The translations under genes were made by a program, and so were the position numbers. From assembly GCA_021156175.1 (NCBI GenBank), contig JAJNBL010000008.1:1-64000 (forward strand): a stretch of 64,000 bases of DNA. Reading direction: 5' to 3'. Of the stretch, positions 17,399 through 25,707 are shown piece after piece. The notes beneath the pieces were generated by a model. The model was given only the letters and a program-made list of their open reading frames with translations, did no database searches and was not told the origin of the DNA. The DNA comes from Rickettsiales bacterium. Lineage in GTDB: Bacteria; Pseudomonadota; Alphaproteobacteria; Rickettsiales; JAJNBL01. Position 1 is the stretch's first letter. Every line of letters starts with the position of its first letter.

Positions 17399-18662
17399 TA
17401 TAAAATATATTCGTGAGAATGCTGAAAGCTTTGAAACCGCCATGCGACGCCGTGGGCTTTCCAATATTTCCTCACAGATACTTGGCCTTGATCAAGAAAA
17501 ACGCCAACTCCAGACGGAAATCCAGCAACTCCAACAGGAGCGCAAAACGCTCGCTCAGGAAGTAGGTAAGCTTAAATCACAAGGCCAGAATGCGGATGCA
17601 GTACAGGAACGCGCGCGGCTGCTTAACCAAAAAATTGCAGATTATGAAGCAAAACTCAATGAAGATAACTTAGAGCCGCTGCTGCTAGCACTTCCCAACA
17701 TAATGGATGCCGATATCCCGGATGGAACGGATGAAGCGCATAACAAGGAAATCCGCACCTGGGGTAAAAAACCCGCCATCGCTTCTCCAAAACAGCATTT
17801 TGATATTGGCGAAGGGTTAGGGTTACTTGATTTTGAACAAGCTGTTAAAATTTCTGGCGCACGTTTTTCTATTCTAAAAGGTGAACTTGCCCGCATGGAA
17901 CGTGCACTTGCGAGCTTCATGCTCGATATGCACACTACAGAATTTGGCTATACCGAAATCACCCCTCCCGCATTAGTAAAAGACGATGCGATGTTTGGCT
18001 CTGGCCAATTGCCGAAATTCGCCGAAGATGCGTTTCAGACCACCAATGGTTATTGGCTCATCCCTACTTCGGAAGTGGCACTGGTGAACTTGGTGCGCGA
18101 AAAGATTCTGGAACAAGAAGAGCTTCCCCTACGTTTGACCGCCTATTCTCAGTGCTTCCGCTCTGAGGCAGGTTCGGCCGGAAAAGATACGCGCGGGATG
18201 ATCCGCCAGCACCAGTTCTCGAAAGTGGAGCTGATCAGCATTACCACACCGGAAGAATCCGTCAAAGAACATGAACGCATGACTTCTATTGCCGAGGAAG
18301 TCTTAAAGCGTCTGGAGCTCCCTTACCGTGTAATCTTGAAATGCACCGGCGATACGGGCTTCACCGCGAAGAAGACGTATGACCTCGAAGTGTGGCTGCC
18401 TGGGCAAGATACCTACCGTGAGATCTCCAGCTGCTCAAATTGCGGAGATTTCCAGGCACGCCGTATGAAGACACGCTACCGGATTGCTGGCACGGATAAA
18501 GATAAACTTTTCCCGCATACGCTCAATGGCTCCGCCCTTGCGATTGGCCGGACGATTGTCGCGATCTTGGAAAATTACCAACAAGCCGATGGCTCGTTTG
18601 TGATCCCGAATGTGCTTCGCTCTTATATGGGTGGACAAACTACGGTGAAAAAAGCCGCATAA
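17391..18662 (+). CDS. serS: Serine--tRNA ligase
   Basis: A 423-residue class II synthetase charging tRNA-Ser. The start is GTG (M-H-D-I-K-Y-I-R-E-N), overlapping the tatC stop by 8 bases. An N-terminal antiparallel coiled coil spans about residues 28-100. Class II motif 2 is visible in C-F-R-S-E-A-G-S-A-G-K-D-T-R-G, and motif 3 in L-A-I-G-R-T-I-V-A-I-L-E-N-Y. T-S-E-V-A-L-V-N is the serine-binding TxE-type segment. tat-serS linkage is common in alphaproteobacteria. The substrate tRNA-Ser(UGA) is encoded at 10248. Confidence 0.97.
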   Translation: MHDIKYIRENAESFETAMRRRGLSNISSQILGLDQEKRQLQTEIQQLQQERKTLAQEVGKLKSQGQNADAVQERARLLNQKIADYEAKLNEDNLEPLLLALPNIMDADIPDGTDEAHNKEIRTWGKKPAIASPKQHFDIGEGLGLLDFEQAVKISGARFSILKGELARMERALASFMLDMHTTEFGYTEITPPALVKDDAMFGSGQLPKFAEDAFQTTNGYWLIPTSEVALVNLVREKILEQEELPLRLTAYSQCFRSEAGSAGKDTRGMIRQHQFSKVELISITTPEESVKEHERMTSIAEEVLKRLELPYRVILKCTGDTGFTAKKTYDLEVWLPGQDTYREISSCSNCGDFQARRMKTRYRIAGTDKDKLFPHTLNGSALAIGRTIVAILENYQQADGSFVIPNVLRSYMGGQTTVKKAA

Positions 18663-18681
18663 TTTTTAGGAGGATAACAGG

Positions 18682-19242
18682 ATGGAATCTTTTGGAACCG
18701 CAACGCCATCACAAGAAGTAGAGTATGTGGATTTTACGCCGCGTCTTTATGCCAGCGTGATTGATACCATTTTAAGCGTAATTATCCTGGCTCCTATTTT
18801 ATCACTGTTGGTGAGCCTCTATTTTGGCGGCCAGGTTCCAAGCAACATGCTAGGCCAGATTGTGCAGCAGCAAGCCTCCCACGATGAAGCCGCACTTCGC
18901 GAGCAATTCCAATCTTTTGTGGAAACCGGCGGGGCAAAAGGGCTTGTCATCGAACAGGCCATGCAGATCGTTATCGCTGCGCTGGTTGTGCTCGTATTCT
19001 GGCATTACCGCTCAGCAACGCCAGGAAAGATAATTCTACGCATGAGGATTGTCGATGCAGATACTTTTGCGCCTCCTACCACCTGGCAGTATATACGCAG
19101 GTTCTTAGGTTATATTCTCTCGATACTCCCGCTGATGCTGGGCTTTTTCTGGATGAAATGGGACCCACGGCACCAGTGTTTCCACGACAAAGTCGCTAAT
19201 ACGGTTGTCATTAAAGTTCCTAAGAAGGCGAAGAGCGCTTAA
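18682..19242 (+). CDS. RDD family membrane protein
   Basis: A 186-residue protein with the RDD layout: V-D-F-T-P-R-L-Y-A-S-V-I-D-T-I at the first helix (the R and D of the family name), helices at about 24-48 and 92-110, Y-R-S-A-T-P-G-K-I-I-L-R-M-R-I-V-D after helix two, a third helix at about 137-155, and Q-C-F-H-D-K-V-A-N-T-V-V near the end. RDD proteins are inner-membrane proteins of poorly defined transport or stress roles. It follows serS by 19 bp with an AGGAGG site, so it probably belongs to the tat-serS transcript. A second RDD gene lies at 23605. Confidence 0.85.
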   Translation: MESFGTATPSQEVEYVDFTPRLYASVIDTILSVIILAPILSLLVSLYFGGQVPSNMLGQIVQQQASHDEAALREQFQSFVETGGAKGLVIEQAMQIVIAALVVLVFWHYRSATPGKIILRMRIVDADTFAPPTTWQYIRRFLGYILSILPLMLGFFWMKWDPRHQCFHDKVANTVVIKVPKKAKSA

Positions 19243-19267
19243 GATAGCACAGTACAACCGGAAGCGC

Positions 19268-19296
19268 TTGGCTTTTGGGTACAAGGATGGTATAAG
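19268..19296 (+). promoter_or_regulatory. Candidate promoter for the CAU tRNA
   Basis: TTGGCT (19268-19273), 17 bp, TATAAG (19291-19296). A transcript from here would carry the whole palindromic element 2 as its 5' leader before the tRNA. Confidence 0.35.
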
Positions 19297-19334
19297 TGAC
19301 CCCGTTTTTCTACGGATCATGATGTATTTCCAAG

Positions 19335-19455
19335 AATTACGCTAGCGCGCCAGCGAAAACAAGGAGTTACGAGAACCGCAGCGGAATGTACTTAAACGTA
19401 CATGAGCAGCGGAAGCGAAGTAAGTCATTGTTTGCAGCAAGCGATAGTAGTGATT
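19335..19455. repeat. Palindromic intergenic element 2 (121 bp)
   Basis: An imperfect palindrome centred on ATGTAC-TTAAAC-GTACAT (19386-19403). The left arm begins AATTACGCTAGCGCG and the right arm ends AGTAGTGATT. The reverse complement of the right arm aligns to the left arm with about half the positions matching, including CCGC-rich segments. It contains CCGCAGCGG (19376-19384), the core of element 3. It ends 2 bp before the tRNA. Size and core match element 1. Confidence 0.7.
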
Positions 19456-19457
19456 AT

Positions 19458-19533
19458 GGGGGGTTAGCTCAGTGGTTAGAGCAGGGCGCTCATAACGCCT
19501 TGGTCGGGGGTTCAAGTCCCTCACCCCCTACCA
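19458..19533 (+). tRNA. tRNA with CAU anticodon, most likely tRNA-Ile2
   Basis: A 76-base cloverleaf with anticodon loop C-T-C-A-T-A-A and encoded CCA. The D-arm and loop T-T-A-G-C-T-C-A-G-T-G-G-T-T-A-G-A-G, the T-T-G-G-T-C variable region and the T-arm resemble E. coli ileX, whose C34 is changed to lysidine by TilS so that it reads AUA. Elongator tRNA-Met is the alternative; initiator tRNA is unlikely because the three G-C pairs before the anticodon loop are missing. The acceptor GGGGGGT pairs with ACCCCCT, leaving a G1-U72 wobble. Confidence 0.85.
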
Positions 19534-19580
19534 CCTTTTCTTATCTTTGCTTTACATACCAATAAATAGCAAAAGGCACT

Positions 19581-20834
19581 ATGCGGAAAGTCGTTATTTC
19601 GGGAATGATTGGAAATGGATTGGAGTGGTATGATTTCGCTCTCTATGGTTATTTCGCCACCGTCATTAGCCAGCAATTCTTCCCCTCAAGCGACCCGTAT
19701 ATTTCCCTGATTTCAACCTATGGTGCCTTTGCTGCTGGCTTCTTAATGCGCCCATTTGGTGCTATTTTTTTTGGAATGCTCGGCGACAAATACGGCCGAA
19801 AGATTTCGCTCACCCTTTCCATTTTGTTGATGGCAATCCCAACCGCCTGTATCGGTTTGCTGCCGACCTATGAGCAAATCGGCGTGTTTGCTCCAATACT
19901 CTTGACTGTGATTCGCCTGTTACAAGGACTTTCGCTTGGCGGCGAGTTTAGCGGCTCGATCACCTTTATTGTGGAACATTCCAAAGATAACAGCCGCGGT
20001 GCTGCAGGCAGCACCACCATCATCAGTCTCGTACTCGGGATGTTGGCCGGTTCCTTGGTTGCAACCTTCTTTGCGGAAACTCTTAGCCAGGAAGACCTCC
20101 TTTCCTGGGGGTGGAGGGTGCCGTTTATTATCGGTATCGCGATTGGTTTTGTGGGTTTCTACATTCGAAAATTTACCCATGAAAGCCCCAAATACACTAA
20201 AGCCAAAAGTGCGGGGGCCTTATCCAAACGCCCAATTCATGATGTATTTACCAAACATTTCATGAAAATGGCGCAAGCGATAGGAATTTACATATCCGTG
20301 ACCGTGCCTTTTTATATCTTTAGCGTGTTCATGATCACCTATTATTCCAAAATCATTGGCGCACCACTGGATGACGCGTTGCTCATCAATCTGATCGGCA
20401 TGGTATTCTTGATACCGGTTGTACTCGTTTCGGGCTGGGCTTCGGATAAAATTGGCCGCAAACGCATCTTGATTGGGGCCGCCATTGGCTATCTTATCTT
20501 TGCGTATCCTATTTTCGCGCTGACGGCCTCTGGCGTGTTTATTTATGCGCTCACGGCCCAAATCATCTTTGCCCTCTTCTTAGGGCTTTATATTGGCCCG
20601 GTGCCGGCAGTATTGGTGGAATTATTGCCCACCAGCGTGCGCTATACCGGCATGGCGATTTCGTATAATGTCTGCGCAGCCCTTTTTGGCGGCACAGCAC
20701 CGCTGGTCTCGACCTGGCTTATTAAGGAGACGGGAAATAATGCGATTGTTGCGGCGTATATCATGATATGCGCAGTGGTTTCACTCTTCACGCTGTCGCA
20801 TTTTAAGGATAAGTATCAGCAGGATATTGATTAA
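19581..20834 (+). CDS. MFS transporter, metabolite:H+ symporter (MHS/ProP-like) family
   Basis: A 417-residue, 12-helix transporter. The start G-M-I-G-N-G-L-E-W-Y-D-F-A-L-Y-G-Y is the MHS signature. G-D-K-Y-G-R-K after helix two and the second G-W-A-S-D-K-I-G-R-K-R in the middle loop are the MFS motifs. L-Q-G-L-S-L-G-G-E-F lies at helix four. MHS members take up osmolytes or organic acids (proline/betaine, ketoglutarate, citrate) with protons; the substrate cannot be read from the sequence. There is no long C-terminal coiled coil as in E. coli ProP. It starts 47 bp after the CAU tRNA. Confidence 0.9.
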   Translation: MRKVVISGMIGNGLEWYDFALYGYFATVISQQFFPSSDPYISLISTYGAFAAGFLMRPFGAIFFGMLGDKYGRKISLTLSILLMAIPTACIGLLPTYEQIGVFAPILLTVIRLLQGLSLGGEFSGSITFIVEHSKDNSRGAAGSTTIISLVLGMLAGSLVATFFAETLSQEDLLSWGWRVPFIIGIAIGFVGFYIRKFTHESPKYTKAKSAGALSKRPIHDVFTKHFMKMAQAIGIYISVTVPFYIFSVFMITYYSKIIGAPLDDALLINLIGMVFLIPVVLVSGWASDKIGRKRILIGAAIGYLIFAYPIFALTASGVFIYALTAQIIFALFLGLYIGPVPAVLVELLPTSVRYTGMAISYNVCAALFGGTAPLVSTWLIKETGNNAIVAAYIMICAVVSLFTLSHFKDKYQQDID

Positions 20835-20860
20835 GAGTCTGATCTCGTAATGAGTGAAGC

Positions 20861-21358
20861 CTATGCTTTTGAAAGGTATTCCGCCAGCTGATCAAACGTC
20901 CCGATCCAACCCTGCTGCATCATCATGCGTCCCATCTCAAAGGCTTGAGTTTCCGCTGCGGTCGAATTCAATGGAATCCACTGTACGGTCACTTTCGTTT
21001 GATTCCCTTGTTCAACAAAAGTCACATCTGTGAGTAATTCGAGTGGCCAGTTAGGGCTAAAAGGATGGCGTATGACATTTCCCTTTTCATCGGAAAACGA
21101 ATTCACCCATACCAGGCGGGAAGGAATGTCAATCCCGCGATAGACGAACTTGCCCCATACGGAAAGTCCATCGGGCGCGAGCAGGCAATAATGGTAGGAA
21201 CCACCCACACGAAAATCCAGGTTCGATGCCTGGATCATGAAGCCGCGCGGTCCCCACCACTGTGCCATGCGCTGCGGGTCGCTCCATGCTTGAAACAGGA
21301 GATCCCGCGGCGCATTAAACGTCCGAGTAATAGTAAATTCAGGCGTATTATTCGGCAA
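20861..21358 (-). CDS. SRPBCC / AHSA1-type domain protein
   Basis: A 165-residue single-domain protein. It begins F-T-I-T-R-T-F-N-A-P-R-D-L-L-F-Q-A-W-S-D-P, then Q-W-W-G-P-R-G-F, typical of activator-of-Hsp90-ATPase-like SRPBCC domains with a hydrophobic ligand cavity. V-G-G-S-Y-H-Y and a C-terminal Q-Q-G-W-I-G-T-F-D-Q-L-A-E-Y-L helix complete the fold. No signal peptide. Its start overlaps the end of the next SRPBCC gene upstream by 11 bp, so both are co-translated. The ligand and role are unknown. Confidence 0.85.
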   Translation of the reverse strand: MPNNTPEFTITRTFNAPRDLLFQAWSDPQRMAQWWGPRGFMIQASNLDFRVGGSYHYCLLAPDGLSVWGKFVYRGIDIPSRLVWVNSFSDEKGNVIRHPFSPNWPLELLTDVTFVEQGNQTKVTVQWIPLNSTAAETQAFEMGRMMMQQGWIGTFDQLAEYLSKA

Positions 21359-21935
21359 GTTTTTCTTCCTTCGGTGCCTCTACAATCCCTTTAATGTTAT
21401 TCAAGCCTTCTTCTTGATAACCACCCATCATTTTCTGGCAATCCATGACCAAGCTAACTGCTTTACCAACGAAATTGTTTTTGCCAGAGGTTGTCCATGT
21501 AACAACCGTCTCTTTACCTTCTTCTTTGAAAGTAAATTCTGCTGTTGCTTGACCCGTCATTGGTTTGATGAACTCAAGTCCAATGATAACCGCTTCATCT
21601 GGACGGCTCTCAGTAATGGACATGCTGCCTACACCGACTTCCTTATTGCCTTCCCAGCGCATAATCGCACCAGTACCCGCCTCTGGACCTTCAAAGGTGC
21701 TTTTCGCTTCTGGATCAAGCTTCGCCCAAGGAGACCATGCATTCCAGTTTTGGAGATTGTTTACTTGCTCAAATACTTTTGCAGGTGAAGCTGCAATCGT
21801 CGCTGTGCGAGAAACACTATACTCATCTGGCTGCATCGCAACGACTACTGCCAATATGCCAACAATCGCGACTAACCCAAACAATACTTTTTTGAATTTT
21901 CCGCAGCATTTTTTTCCGTCTTTCGTCTCAGTCAT
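21348..21935 (-). CDS. Membrane-anchored SRPBCC (polyketide-cyclase-like) protein
   Basis: A 195-residue protein. A lysine- and cysteine-rich start (D-G-K-K-C-C-G-K-F-K-K) precedes one hydrophobic helix (about 17-33). Then comes an SRPBCC domain: V-S-R-T-A-T-I-A-A-S-P-A-K-V-F-E-Q-V, N-L-Q-N-W-N-A-W-S-P-W and G-T-G-A-I-M-R-W-E-G. This is the common 'SRPBCC family' form with K(S)P(W) near the start. The domain is probably periplasmic, while its neighbour at 20861 is soluble. The pair overlaps and is likely one functional unit, possibly lipid or hydrophobic-ligand handling (inference). Confidence 0.8.
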   Translation of the reverse strand: MTETKDGKKCCGKFKKVLFGLVAIVGILAVVVAMQPDEYSVSRTATIAASPAKVFEQVNNLQNWNAWSPWAKLDPEAKSTFEGPEAGTGAIMRWEGNKEVGVGSMSITESRPDEAVIIGLEFIKPMTGQATAEFTFKEEGKETVVTWTTSGKNNFVGKAVSLVMDCQKMMGGYQEEGLNNIKGIVEAPKEEKLAE

Positions 21936-21965
21936 CGATTTCTCCTAGAAATTAACATTATTAAT

Positions 21966-23099
21966 TCAGTTGTTCTTCATTGCCTTTAAACGGGTTGAAA
22001 GCAACGTCAGTCCTAACGTATTTGTCACTGTGACCATCAACACTAGGCCTGCGAAAAGATTATCGCTGATGAAGCCCGAATTTAACGCCACAGTCGCAAA
22101 TACCAATCCCGGCAATCCTCGGGGCACCATACCAAAGGCCACGACCCATGGATCAATCCCCGATTGGATTGTCTTTTTGCGAATGCCCATAAAACACACT
22201 ATTTTACTAATAAATGCAACCATGATTAGCGCAGTGGCCAGCAACCAGCTTTCTGGCTGCAATAAAGTCTCCAATTTTATGCGCATTCCGACCATAATAA
22301 AAAATACCGGGATAAAAAAATCCGTGATGGGCTGCGTATAGCCCTCGTAATCCTTTTTATCGCTGTATTTGCACAACAGCCCGACGAGGAATGCGCCTAA
22401 AAGCGACGTCACGCCCAACAGATCCGTCAACCATGCCGCAACAATCACCGCTGGCAGCAATAACGGAAAGGGAATCGAAAAGAGATGTATCCGCTTAAGC
22501 CATAATTTTGCAATGATCACAGAACTCACGCCGAACCCAAAGGTCACGCCGAGGCTAGTGAGCATCTCGCCCGTCAACGCCCCATGCACCGCGTACGAAG
22601 ACGCAAAAGAAAGGAGCAATATCGCGGGGAAATCTTCGATCACCGAGCACGCAAGCAAGAATCTCCCCGAAGGCGTGCCCGTATAGCGGAACTCCTGCAA
22701 TACCCGCATCACCACGCCCACGCCGGTGGCCATGATGGTAGCGGTCGCAAACAGTGCTTCTGCGTGGGTGAGTTGCAAGGGTTTATAGATCGCCCCTATG
22801 ATGACGAGGGGCACAATCGCGCCGATCCCCACCACCATCGCGATATCGCGTTTAAATGCTTTGGCTTCACTGACATTCGCATGTAAGCCCACCAGGAAAA
22901 AGAGCGCGAGCGCACCGATTTCCGAAACCCCACCGAGCGCTTTGGCCGCATCGGCTGAGATAAACCAGTTGCCTAAGATAAAACCAATGATGAGTTCAAT
23001 GACGGTTACTGACACACCGATTTTCTTCATCGGCCCGGCCATGAGCCACGAGACAACACAGCCGAGTGAGAAAATAGTCAGGATGGTGAAGGCGCTCAT
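21966..23099 (-). CDS. Cation:proton antiporter, CPA2 family
   Basis: A 377-residue protein with about 11-12 hydrophobic helices and no TrkA-N domain, so it is shorter than KefB/KefC. Features are I-E-L-I-I-G-F-I-L-G-N-W in helix two, L-F-F-L-V-G-L-H-A-N, A-T-I-M-A-T-G-V-G-V, and V-I-E-D-F-P-A-I in the ion-binding region (Glu-Asp in the position usually D-D or N-D). F-G-M-V-P-R-G-L-P-G-L-V is the conserved arginine helix. It should exchange Na+ or K+ for H+. It has its own leader: a TTCCCGT/ACGGGAA inverted repeat lies just upstream (23104-23125). It is unrelated by position to the KefB stub at 7.7 kb. Confidence 0.88.
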   Translation of the reverse strand: MSAFTILTIFSLGCVVSWLMAGPMKKIGVSVTVIELIIGFILGNWFISADAAKALGGVSEIGALALFFLVGLHANVSEAKAFKRDIAMVVGIGAIVPLVIIGAIYKPLQLTHAEALFATATIMATGVGVVMRVLQEFRYTGTPSGRFLLACSVIEDFPAILLLSFASSYAVHGALTGEMLTSLGVTFGFGVSSVIIAKLWLKRIHLFSIPFPLLLPAVIVAAWLTDLLGVTSLLGAFLVGLLCKYSDKKDYEGYTQPITDFFIPVFFIMVGMRIKLETLLQPESWLLATALIMVAFISKIVCFMGIRKKTIQSGIDPWVVAFGMVPRGLPGLVFATVALNSGFISDNLFAGLVLMVTVTNTLGLTLLSTRLKAMKNN

Positions 23100-23199
23100 G
23101 GAGAATTCCCGTGTAGTTAACGGGAAGGCATCTTAAGCGAAATTGGGGGAGAGATAAAGGGGGATGTTAATGGTTGCCAGAGAGACTCATACCTTCAGC

Positions 23200-23592
23200 C
23201 TATATTTTTTTGGAAGCAACTTTACCCCCCCAATACACAGCCGGAACAAGTATTAGCATAATTGCTGCCGTTTGCCATGTTATCTGATAATCTCCAGGCA
23301 AAACGAACAGTAAAAACATAACAAATTGAATCAGCCCAACAATTATGGAATTATGCATAGGATATTCTTTACCTATCCTAGCTGCTACATATCCGCTTAA
23401 GAACATAAATATCACAGTCAAAAGTGCGTGAAGAATAAGAAAGATATTATTCGAATCCAGGTTTTCCGCATTTTCGACTGTAATCGAATTACCTAATAAT
23501 AAAAATGCTACTGCTACAGATGTCACCATTGATCCTATTAAACCAATTGCCAAACCGATACAGACCGCTTTAATACTTGTTTTTCTGGTCAT
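23200..23592 (-). CDS. Hypothetical four-helix membrane protein
   Basis: A 130-residue protein with four hydrophobic helices (about 8-33, 48-70, 80-97 and 104-122), N-terminal M-T-R-K-T-S-I-K, and a G-Y-V-A-A-R-I-G-K-E-Y loop resembling small membrane proteins of the TIGR04086/YrzE type. The similarity is weak, so I leave it unnamed. It follows the RDD gene by 12 bp. Both genes are clearly AT-rich with many AAA/ATA codons compared with neighbours, suggesting they came in together from elsewhere. Confidence 0.65.
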   Translation of the reverse strand: MTRKTSIKAVCIGLAIGLIGSMVTSVAVAFLLLGNSITVENAENLDSNNIFLILHALLTVIFMFLSGYVAARIGKEYPMHNSIIVGLIQFVMFLLFVLPGDYQITWQTAAIMLILVPAVYWGGKVASKKI

Positions 23593-23604
23593 GTGACTCC
23601 TCTC

Positions 23605-24150
23605 CTACGTTAGTTTTTCCTCTTGTATTACACGAACAACTACTGTACCCGCAAAAAAATCACGAAGAGATTTTTTTTCATGATTCAATAATACAACAAC
23701 GAGATTACCCAAAAACCATATATCTTGTGTAGTTTCTATCACACCATTGGCATCAAAAAAAGGTATGAGGCGCCAATAATTCATTATGGCGAGAGAAAAA
23801 AATACTATATCAATAGCCGCTCTACAAAAAGCTCTTTTAAACGAAACTCTCTCTGCCTCTGTAGCAAGAATTGTAGTTTTTAAGACTTTCATCCCTAGTG
23901 TTGCTCCCGATCGACCTAGGGGAAAAATTAAATAGAAACCATATAAAAACGGAGAAAGTAATATAAATAGTTCAAAAATATTGTCTAAGTTGCCCGGCAC
24001 AACATGACCTCGGGCTTGCATACGAAAATAGAAAATAGGCAATGAAACCAATATATTAGGAATTATTAGATAATCCAATACATCAGCACCTACGCGTCTC
24101 CAGAATCCCGCATATTCGATACGTCTTACCCCAGAATTCTGCATTTTCAT
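23605..24150 (-). CDS. RDD family membrane protein
   Basis: A 181-residue protein with R-I-E-Y-A-G-F-W-R-R-V-G-A-D-V-L-D-Y-L-I (the R and D in helix one), then P-L-G-R-S-G-A-T-L-G-M-K-V-L-K-T before helix three and K-K-S-L-R-D-F-F-A-G-T-V-V-V near the end; these are the RDD family positions. Three to four hydrophobic helices are visible. Codon use is AT-rich like its partner at 23200, and unlike the RDD gene at 18682, which it resembles only in layout. Function unknown; RDD proteins are proposed transporters or modulators of membrane stress. Confidence 0.82.
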   Translation of the reverse strand: MKMQNSGVRRIEYAGFWRRVGADVLDYLIIPNILVSLPIFYFRMQARGHVVPGNLDNIFELFILLSPFLYGFYLIFPLGRSGATLGMKVLKTTILATEAERVSFKRAFCRAAIDIVFFSLAIMNYWRLIPFFDANGVIETTQDIWFLGNLVVVLLNHEKKSLRDFFAGTVVVRVIQEEKLT

Positions 24151-24228
24151 AACGCTTACTTTATCAATGTTAGACGGACAGTATATGTTCCTATATTTTA
24201 CAAAATATCAAACTGAGTTTTATACAAT

Positions 24229-25599
24229 TTAAGCCCGCTTCCTCTCCCCACTTCCCACCATCTCCCCTGACAAACTCTTCGGAAACGCTCCGGTGATTTT
24301 CACATCGATGATCTGCCCGAAATAGCTTTCATCCAAACCTTCCACATAGACCGATTGCATATACGGGCTGCGGCCTAAGAGTTGCCCTGGACGACGACCT
24401 TTGCGATCCAGAAGTATCGGATAGGTTTTCCCCAGCGATGCCTGATTCAGCACCAGCTGCTGTTCGTTCAATAATTCCTGCAACCGCGTGAGGCGCTCCG
24501 TTTTAACTTCCTCCGGCACTTGGTCATCCATCTGCGAGCCAGGCGTGCCAGGGCGCGGACTGTATTTAAACGAATAACATTGGCCATAGCCCACTCGACG
24601 TACGAGATCCAGCGTCTGCTCGAAATCTTCTTCTGTTTCGCCTGGGAATCCGACGATGAAATCCGAAGAAAACATCATGTCCGGACGTAAGCTGCGGAAC
24701 TTATCAATAATCGCGAAATACTGATCGCGCGAATGTTTGCGGTTCATCGCTTTTAAAATGCGATCGGACCCGGCCTGGACTGGCAAATGCAAGAACGGCA
24801 TGAGCTTCGGGTTCTTGGCATGCGCGGTATAGAGTGCCTCGTGCATATCGCGCGGGTGCGAGGTGATGTAACGAATGCGCTCTAAGCCATCGATTCCCGA
24901 GAGATGCTCAATCAATTCCGCAAGCGACCAGCTTTTGCCTTCAGGCCCTTCGCCGTGATACGCATTCACGTTTTGCCCTAGCAGCATGATTTCTTTCGCA
25001 CCCCCTGCCACGAGCTTCACCGTCTCGCGGTAGACTTCTCCCACAGCACGCGAATATTCCGCACCCCGCGTATAAGGCACCACGCAGAAGGTACAGAATT
25101 TATCACAACCTTCTTGCACGGATACAAACGCCGAAGGCCCTGCGTTATTCGCAGCGGTCTCGGTCAGTGCATCGAATTTTTGATTCTCCACAAAATTAAG
25201 GTCAATCGCATGGCCGGCATCGCGTTTAATCCGTGCGACCAATTCCGGTAAATTGTAATAGGATTGCGGGCCTACCACGATATCCACATACGGCGCGCGC
25301 TTAAAAATTTCTTCCCCTTCCGCCTGGCCTACGCATCCTGCGACCGCAACGACCATCCCGTCTTTTTTATCTTCCTTATGTTCCTTGATGCGACCTAATT
25401 CGGAATACATTTTCTCCGCCGCTTTCTCGCGGATATGACAGGTGTTCAAGATCACCATATCGGCATCTTCGGAAGTCTCAGACGGCGCGTAGCCCAGAGG
25501 CTTCAGGAGATTCTCCATCTGCTGTGAATCATACACATTCATCTGGCAGCCATAGGTTTTGATATAAAGCTTTTTGGGGGATTCAGTGGAGGTCGTCAT
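24229..25599 (-). CDS. miaB: tRNA-2-methylthio-N6-dimethylallyladenosine synthase
   Basis: A 456-residue radical-SAM methylthiotransferase that thiomethylates i6A37 of tRNAs reading U-starting codons. The N-terminal UPF0004 domain has cysteines in G-C-Q-M-N, N-T-C-H-I-R-E and A-G-C-V-G-Q, binding the sacrificial Fe-S cluster. The radical-SAM motif C-D-K-F-C-T-F-C (CxxxCxxC) follows, then [15 protein letters not shown] and [12 protein letters not shown]-terminal TRAM domain completes it. All six cysteines are intact. The phoH and ybeY genes that often follow miaB are not here. It relies on Fe-S assembly, probably via the isc-like cluster at 28.7-31.4 kb. Confidence 0.96.
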   Translation of the reverse strand: MTTSTESPKKLYIKTYGCQMNVYDSQQMENLLKPLGYAPSETSEDADMVILNTCHIREKAAEKMYSELGRIKEHKEDKKDGMVVAVAGCVGQAEGEEIFKRAPYVDIVVGPQSYYNLPELVARIKRDAGHAIDLNFVENQKFDALTETAANNAGPSAFVSVQEGCDKFCTFCVVPYTRGAEYSRAVGEVYRETVKLVAGGAKEIMLLGQNVNAYHGEGPEGKSWSLAELIEHLSGIDGLERIRYITSHPRDMHEALYTAHAKNPKLMPFLHLPVQAGSDRILKAMNRKHSRDQYFAIIDKFRSLRPDMMFSSDFIVGFPGETEEDFEQTLDLVRRVGYGQCYSFKYSPRPGTPGSQMDDQVPEEVKTERLTRLQELLNEQQLVLNQASLGKTYPILLDRKGRRPGQLLGRSPYMQSVYVEGLDESYFGQIIDVKITGAFPKSLSGEMVGSGERKRA

Positions 25600-25707
25600 A
25601 GGGATACGTTAGCGCTTCTGGTTGTGGCCATTTCTCGGGCCACATATATACTAAAAACGCTCATATATCCAGGGGTTTGTAGGGAGAAACCCGCTTACTT
25701 TGAGCGG

